In this document: positions 61,435 to 64,000 of the stretch, piece by piece | Layout: every line of letters starts with the position of its first letter | Numbering within the stretch: the first letter of the stretch is position 1 | DNA from: Nitrosomonas sp. | Lineage (GTDB): Bacteria; Pseudomonadota; Gammaproteobacteria; Burkholderiales; Nitrosomonadaceae | Assembly: GCA_016708955.1 (NCBI GenBank) | Contig: JADJES010000002.1 | Span: forward strand, 62,001 to 126,000 | Direction of reading: 5' to 3' | Length of the DNA stretch: 64,000 nucleotides | Notes under the pieces: model-generated | What the model saw: the letters and a program-made list of their open reading frames with translations, nothing else | Databases searched by the model: none | Told to the model about the DNA's origin: nothing | Made by a program: the position numbers and the translations under genes

Positions 61435-62561
61435 CTAGCAGTCTGCTAGCATGGCCAGGTAAACCGCCTCAAAGCGTTGGCGCGATGTGTCAATTGAAAA
61501 CTCACTCATTACCCAAGCTTTGGAGTGCTCACCCATTTGCAGGCGTTGCTCGCGGGACAGTGCCATTATTTTCAACATGCCTTCCGCTAACGCTTGCTCA
61601 TTTTCGGGCGGCACCATAATCACCGTATCACTCGCCAAAACAGCTGCGTCGCCAACCTCTGTCGCAACACAAGGTAGCCCTGAGGCCATTGCCTCACCTA
61701 AGGCATTTGGAAAGCCTTCATTGCTGGAAGGCATGCAAAAAAGATCCATAATGGCCAGGCATACCGGTGCATCCCGACGTTCGCCCAATAACACGAACTG
61801 ATCCTGTAAGCCAACATCAGTTAACCAACCCATTAAAGTCGCATTTTCAGCGTTGCAACGCCGCCCAATGAGCAAAAACTTAGTTTTCGGATACTTCACT
61901 GAAACAATTTTAGCGGCTTTGATGAAGTTCTCTTGTCCTTTTTCAGAGTGAAAGCGCCCTAACCAACCCACGACAAAATCTTCTGACGAAAAGCCACATT
62001 CCTCACGTAAAACAGATTTTTGTGCTTGGCTCACCGTAAAATGGGAGAAATCGAAACCGTTATGCACAACCACCATTCTTTCCGCATCATAGCCATATTT
62101 AATGTGTTCTTCCCTCGCTGACTCTGCAACGCAAAGAATCTTTTTCGGTATCCAACGAGACAGCAACGCAGAAATCTTTACAACCAAAACAGTTTTCGGA
62201 TTATTCGCGGGTACAGACTGAATACGGATACCCCAAATAATATTTTTAAAGCCACTCAAACGCGCAGCTAAACCACCTAATAAATCTGCGTGATACATCC
62301 AAGTTTGGATAATATCAGGCTTAGACTGCTTAATTAACTTGCACAACTGAAAAAATTTACCTGGAAAACCCAATACGGAAGACATTTCCATGGCATGAAC
62401 TTCAACACCTTGGGCACACAACTCTTTACCGATCACTTCCAAGGCGGTAAGCGACACGACTATCTTATCCGAAAGTGTACTTGGGTCGCTGAGGATCAAG
62501 CGCTAAGCATAGACTCTGCACCGCCAGGCCCTAATCCCGTAATAATATGCAATATTTTCAT
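61435..62561 (-). pseudogene. Glycosyltransferase family 4, frameshifted near the start
   Basis: ATG 62561 reads MKILHIITGLGPGGAESML, a standard GT4 start, then a missing A near 62505 throws the frame; adding one A gives ...ESML-K-RLILSDPS and continues. The body (61435-62499, 354 codons) has VVGWLGRFHSEKGQENFIKAA, the EX7E-type motif SSNEGFPNALGEAMASGLPCVATEVGD and a normal end. GT4 enzymes add sugars from nucleotide donors to growing exopolysaccharide or lipopolysaccharide. It probably belongs to a polysaccharide cluster that continues beyond the window and has been cut by an IS. Confidence 0.85.
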
Positions 62562-62600
62562 GATATTATTCCAATTTTCTTCAATATAGCTCCCATAGCT

Positions 62601-63203
62601 TTAAAAATCACTTGCCCCAAGCGTAATACCATTCATATCATCGTCACCCATCTGTGGTTCCCATGTCGTTATAAAGAAAGGGAATACCCTTTTATAAGGC
62701 AGTTTCCAGGCTCCTGCATTAATTTGATTAGCAACACCGCCTAAACCCGAATGTATCAATAAAGTTGGCTTGTAAACACTAGCCAATACCGCGCATAAAT
62801 GGGCATTTTGTGCGATGAAATCAACCATCAAATCAACTAAAATGCCGTGTTACTCGCAAGCCCAGTAACTCATTACCGCTTTCGACAGCTGAAATAACAT
62901 AATTTTTATATGGCACATCCAGAAAACGCCAAGCAATAAATTCAGGTGTGTATTTAAGATGAACGTCTGGATTCTTGCTCAGTTTATGCCAGAAATCTTC
63001 AGGCAATGCTTTTAAGTCCGCCAAGGTATTGATCCGCCTTACTTGCTTCCCTGAAAAAGGCAGTTTAAATTTTGCCAAATGTAAATGCAATGGATCCCTA
63101 AACATCATTTTTTGCCTTTTCCACCCCGGTGCAGAATTAGCATTGGGGTGCCCCAATAACCAAATATTCTGGCTAGATAAATGTTCGCGGGTGCATTTAA
63201 CCT
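62601..63203 (-). pseudogene. GNAT-like protein, frameshifted and truncated by an IS
   Basis: From the IS border (about 63203) the frame reads ...CTREHLSSQNIWLLGHPNAN, then LKYTPEFIAWRFLDVPYKNYVI and NELLGLRVTRH to 62833, where a missing G shifts to GILVDLMVDFIAQNAHL and ends at 62601 with NGITLGASDF. W-R-F-x(n)-Y and the I-L-V-D strand suggest a GNAT acetyltransferase fold, as found in polysaccharide clusters. The 5' end is lost to the IS on the right. It is transcribed towards the glycosyltransferase gene. Confidence 0.65.
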
Positions 63204-64000
63204 ATTTTCCTCAGTTGATTCCTGTAAAATTGCCACAAACGTATTTCTGGTAAGGGTTTGCGACAGAATAGGAGGCTCACCCAATGGGTGAAATTAAATT
63301 TGAGAAGAAGACACTGGTCGAGGCGATCAATACTACTTTGCAGAAGACGGAACAAACGGCGGCTGAACAAAGCGTAGCCACCCCTGGTGGCCGGTTTCAC
63401 GTTCGCTGGGATGAAGGCGGAAGCGCCACAGCACTGGGGCAATTACCGTTTTTTGCCGAGTTTTTGGAAGTTTCTGGGTTATTCGCCCGCTGGGTGGATG
63501 GATGTCCAATGGATTACACCAGTCCCAACGCACCCAAGGTGGTTGATGTGCTTGGCACCTGGCTACTATCGATTTTGGATGGACAGCGGCGCTATGCGCA
63601 TGTTTCCGGTCTACGCGGCGATGAAGTTGCTCCCCGGATACTCGGCATGAACAAGATCATCAGTGACGAGAGTTTGCGTCGCGCACTGGCGCACTTGGCA
63701 CCGGCCCCATGCAAGTATGATAGCGAAGAAGAACGCGCTGCCCGCGCAATCCAACTGGCGAAGAGCACAGCATGGATGGATAAAGCCCTGGGCGAGAGTA
63801 CTCAAGAATCTTTACGCACACCCTGGATACTCGATGCCGACACCAGCGTCAAGCTGTTGTATGGTCACCAGGCAGGCGCCGAGATTGGCTACAACCCAAC
63901 CAAGCCGGGACGGCCGAGCCATACTTTGCACACCTACTGGATCGGCAACATCCGCCTGGTGCTTGATGTCGAGGTACAAAGCGGCAAAGCCAGTGCGGCG
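63201..64000 (+). mobile_element. Insertion sequence (DDE, IS1380/IS4-like), left part only
   Basis: The left end is placed at about 63201, where the GNAT-like reading frame breaks, and the element begins CCTATTTTCC. Its right end is beyond the window. The family is uncertain; the transposase has the DDE fold. Confidence 0.6.
63284..64000 (+). CDS. DDE transposase, 5' part (runs off the window)
   Basis: An open frame of 239 codons from ATG 63284 to the window end, preceded by GGAGG at the right spacing. It begins MGEIKFEKKTLVEAINTTLQ and includes WILDADTSVKLLYGHQAGAE, with the first catalytic Asp, then GYNPTKPGRPSHTLHTYWIGN. Similar proteins are encoded by IS1380- or IS4-related elements; I cannot fix the family. 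Confidence 0.85.
   Translation, partial: MGEIKFEKKTLVEAINTTLQKTEQTAAEQSVATPGGRFHVRWDEGGSATALGQLPFFAEFLEVSGLFARWVDGCPMDYTSPNAPKVVDVLGTWLLSILDGQRRYAHVSGLRGDEVAPRILGMNKIISDESLRRALAHLAPAPCKYDSEEERAARAIQLAKSTAWMDKALGESTQESLRTPWILDADTSVKLLYGHQAGAEIGYNPTKPGRPSHTLHTYWIGNIRLVLDVEVQSGKASAA

Noticed and set aside
1..64000. CRISPR array, retron, tRNA or rRNA genes
   Set aside because: I saw no regularly spaced repeats, no reverse transcriptase and no tRNA-like T-loop with acceptor stem. A tRNA scan would settle the last point.

Overview
The window looks like the chromosome of a betaproteobacterium, most probably a Nitrosomonas-type organism. This is inferred from the core gene orders (gatCAB divergent from mreBCD-mrdA-rodA-rlpA; lptC-lptA-lptB-rpoN-hpf-ptsN-hprK), the moderate GC content, a PEP-CTERM protein and many short palindromic repeats. 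No ammonia-oxidation gene is present to prove the genus.

Layout. 1-3.9 kb: an ISL3-type insertion sequence (its first 9 bases lie outside the window), then a two-component cluster of a single-domain receiver, a sensor kinase with a damaged receiver, and a NarL-type regulator. 3.9-17.4 kb: a hydrolase, a 2Fe-2S ferredoxin and a polyamine ABC transporter locus read on the minus strand (potA, potB, potC, potD). potC is split by a second, opposite copy of the same IS. potA is separated from potB by a methyltransferase, a di-heme peroxidase and an unknown gene. Decayed second copies of parts of potB and potA lie nearby. A PAS-GGDEF-EAL protein and a small collagen-like lipoprotein are also here. 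17.4-21.1 kb: a membrane desaturase, then ubiJ-ubiB.

21.1-32.0 kb is the accessory region: a type I restriction-modification operon (hsdM, hsdS, ..., hsdR) with a stack of cargo genes between hsdS and hsdR. The cargo is a DUF gene, an AbiE pair, a DUF6978/DUF1828 pair, a RhuM-Fic protein and a VapBC pair. Three cargo modules are each followed by a short decayed copy of the start of hsdR, and an hsdS 3' end lies before RhuM-Fic. The locus reads like a record of repeated recombination at the hsdR start. hsdR itself has lost its C-terminal part.

32.2-42.4 kb: gatB, gatA, gatC, then the rod-shape and cell-wall elongation operon mreB-mreC-mreD-mrdA-rodA-rlpA. 42.6-51.5 kb (minus strand): an OmpR/HK pair, a universal stress protein, a frameshifted SulP transporter, a HAD phosphatase, Sua5/TsaC, a cardiolipin synthase-type phospholipase D and NadA. 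51.7-57.7 kb: the lipopolysaccharide export and sigma-54 operon (lptC, lptA, lptB, rpoN, hpf, ptsN, hprK) followed by ubiX. 57.8-60.7 kb: a PEP-CTERM protein, 5-formyl-THF cyclo-ligase, MutY and Rof. 60.7-64 kb: an IS4-type remnant, a frameshifted glycosyltransferase, a GNAT-like gene truncated by another IS, and the start of that IS's transposase.

Several genes (hprK, the SulP transporter, the glycosyltransferase, DUF1828, others) are broken by one- or two-base indels. The second IS copy differs from the first almost only by small deletions over its start region. Part of this may be uncorrected sequencing or assembly error rather than real decay. At least four families of short dispersed inverted-repeat elements occur in the window.
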